A stretch of 64,000 nt of DNA. It comes from Shinella zoogloeoides. GTDB taxonomy: Bacteria; Pseudomonadota; Alphaproteobacteria; Rhizobiales; Rhizobiaceae. The first letter of the stretch is position 1. Each line of letters begins with the position of its first letter. The notes beneath the pieces were generated by a model. It saw only the letters and a list, made by a program, of their open reading frames with translations. It had not been told where the DNA came from and searched no databases. The position numbers were made by a program, and so were the translations under genes. Shown piece after piece: positions 62,873-64,000 of the stretch. The stretch is from contig NZ_CP132311.1 of the NCBI RefSeq assembly GCF_030733845.1, forward strand, positions 2,049,501 through 2,113,500. Direction: 5' to 3'.

Positions 62873-63847
62873 TCAGGCCGTGGCGCGGCCGAGGAATTCC
62901 TTGACCTCGTAGCCCGGCATGAAGCGGCCGACACGCTTGATTTCCCATTGCAGCATGATGCCGGAGTGCTCCAGCACGCGGCTGCGCACGGTCTCTCCGA
63001 GATATTCCAGCTCGTAGCCGGTGGCCTGCCCCGTATTGATCATGAAATTGCAATGCATCGGCGACATCTGCGCGCCGCCGATCATCACGCCGCGGCAACC
63101 CGCTTCGTCGATCAGCTTCCAGGCGGAATGTCCCTCGGGGTTCTTGAAGGTCGAGCCGCCGGTCTTCTCGCGAATCGGCTGGACGGTCTCGCGGTGCTGG
63201 CGCACGGCGTCCATCCGGGTGCGGATCTCGTCCTTGTCGCCCGCCTGCCCCTCGAAGACGGCGTGGGTGAAGATGAGATCGGCCGGCGCGGCGGAATGGC
63301 GGTAGGTGTAGCCCATGTCGGCATTCGTCAGCACATGCTGGTTGCCCTTGCGGTCGACGGCATGGACCTCGACGACGAGGTCCTTGGTCTCCCCGCCGTT
63401 CGCCCCGGCATTCATGCGCAGCGCGCCGCCGATCGAGCCGGGAATGCCGTAGTAGAACTCGAAGCCGGCAAAGCCGTGGTCGAGCGCCATGGCGGCGATG
63501 TTCTTGTCCGGGCAGATGGCGCCCGCCTTGATACGGTTGTCGCCGGCAAGCTCGACATCGCCGAAACCCTTGGCCGAAAGGCGCACCACGATGCCCGGAA
63601 TGCCCCCGTCGCGCACCAGCAGGTTGGAGCCGACACCGGTGACGGTCAGCGGCACCTCTTCGGGCACCAGCTTGAGGAAGGTGACGAGATCATCGACGTC
63701 ATGCGGATGGAACATCAGTTCGGCAAGGCCGCCGGCGCGGAACCAAGTGACGCGGTCCATCGGTGCATCCGGCGTCAGGCGGCCGCGGACCTCCTTGATG
63801 CCCTCGCCCAACGACGCCAGAAGTTTCGCACCATCCACCTGCTTCAT
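62873..63847 (-). CDS. murB: UDP-N-acetylenolpyruvoylglucosamine reductase
   Basis: A 324-residue FAD enzyme of peptidoglycan precursor synthesis, type I/II. FAD-binding segments [23 protein letters not shown] and [20 protein letters not shown]; the catalytic Ser lies in [24 protein letters not shown], and substrate region [14 protein letters not shown]. It overlaps murC by four bases (ATGA). Confidence 0.96.
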   Translation of the reverse strand: MKQVDGAKLLASLGEGIKEVRGRLTPDAPMDRVTWFRAGGLAELMFHPHDVDDLVTFLKLVPEEVPLTVTGVGSNLLVRDGGIPGIVVRLSAKGFGDVELAGDNRIKAGAICPDKNIAAMALDHGFAGFEFYYGIPGSIGGALRMNAGANGGETKDLVVEVHAVDRKGNQHVLTNADMGYTYRHSAAPADLIFTHAVFEGQAGDKDEIRTRMDAVRQHRETVQPIREKTGGSTFKNPEGHSAWKLIDEAGCRGVMIGGAQMSPMHCNFMINTGQATGYELEYLGETVRSRVLEHSGIMLQWEIKRVGRFMPGYEVKEFLGRATA

Positions 63848-64000
63848 GCCACCTGCCCCGAAATGCCTGCCAGTTCACCCGGCAGCGCCTGCGCCCAATA
63901 CGTGATACTGCCAGCCCCCAAGAGAACCACAAAGTCGCCCGGCTTTGCAATGCCGGCGACGATCTCGGCCAGTGCCTCGGGCGAGGCGAGGAACCGCGCG
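63844..64000 (-). CDS. murC: UDP-N-acetylmuramate--L-alanine ligase (C-terminal fragment)
   Basis: The last 52 codons of a minus-strand gene that begins beyond the window. Translation gives [25 protein letters not shown], then [18 protein letters not shown] and a short tail QVA; GAGxITxWAxALPxEL is the MurC terminus. It joins murB by an ATGA overlap. Confidence 0.85.
   Translation of the reverse strand, partial: ARFLASPEALAEIVAGIAKPGDFVVLLGAGSITYWAQALPGELAGISGQVA

Overview
The window is a GC-rich, densely coding stretch of an alphaproteobacterial chromosome, most likely Rhizobiaceae (Ensifer, Shinella, Rhizobium or Agrobacterium relatives). The evidence is the division and cell-wall order murC-murB-ddl-ftsQ-ftsA-ftsZ-lpxC-bamD-recN-ligA, an FtsZ with a long Pro/Gln/Val-rich tail ending in the alphaproteobacterial C-terminal peptide, several rhizobial-style palindromic intergenic repeats, and a possible small RNA with anti-Shine-Dalgarno loops. 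I saw no tRNA, rRNA, CRISPR array, integrase, transposase or phage gene.

Layout. 1-5540: a truncated amidase whose start lies in a RIME-like palindromic repeat, a TetR-controlled NmrA/DUF1772 pair with tandem operators, a protein of unknown function, a DUF1194 (VWA-like) secreted protein and a tiny Gly/His-rich secreted protein. 5704-19110: an uncharacterised catabolic regulon with a Rieske oxygenase, class III aminotransferase, polyamine-type ABC importer (two permeases, ATPase, binding protein), BetI-like repressor, phosphoethanolamine-methyltransferase-like enzyme, two tandem FAD oxidoreductases, a GcvT/DmdA-like C1 transferase and an 82-residue orphan. Three copies of one operator, TGAATG-N2-CRTTCA, sit at its promoters and could control every gene in it.

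19102-24413: an RND multidrug efflux operon (lipoprotein adaptor, pump, TetR repressor) with an AcrR-type operator and a 5'-leader hairpin. 24414-37321: a sugar ABC importer joined to an amino-sugar route (MurQ etherase, BadF-type kinase, HutC-type regulator, NagB-II-like deaminase, NagA), then a dipeptidase, CutC and CreA. This reads as uptake and salvage of GlcNAc, MurNAc or chito-/muro-oligosaccharides.

37368-50331: housekeeping and mixed genes, namely a secreted 120-residue protein, CheW, SCO, PrmA, the candidate sRNA, aminopeptidase P, AzlCD, PanBC, a DEAD-box helicase, a TIGR02587/TIGR02588 membrane pair and an M23 peptidase. 50334-64000: ligA, recN, bamD, lpxC, ftsZ, ftsA, ftsQ, ddl, aqpZ, murB and murC (partial), all on the minus strand. 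An aquaporin gene with its own terminator splits murB from ddl, and the gap upstream of ddl carries several GANTC (CcrM-type) sites and a TTAACC inverted repeat.
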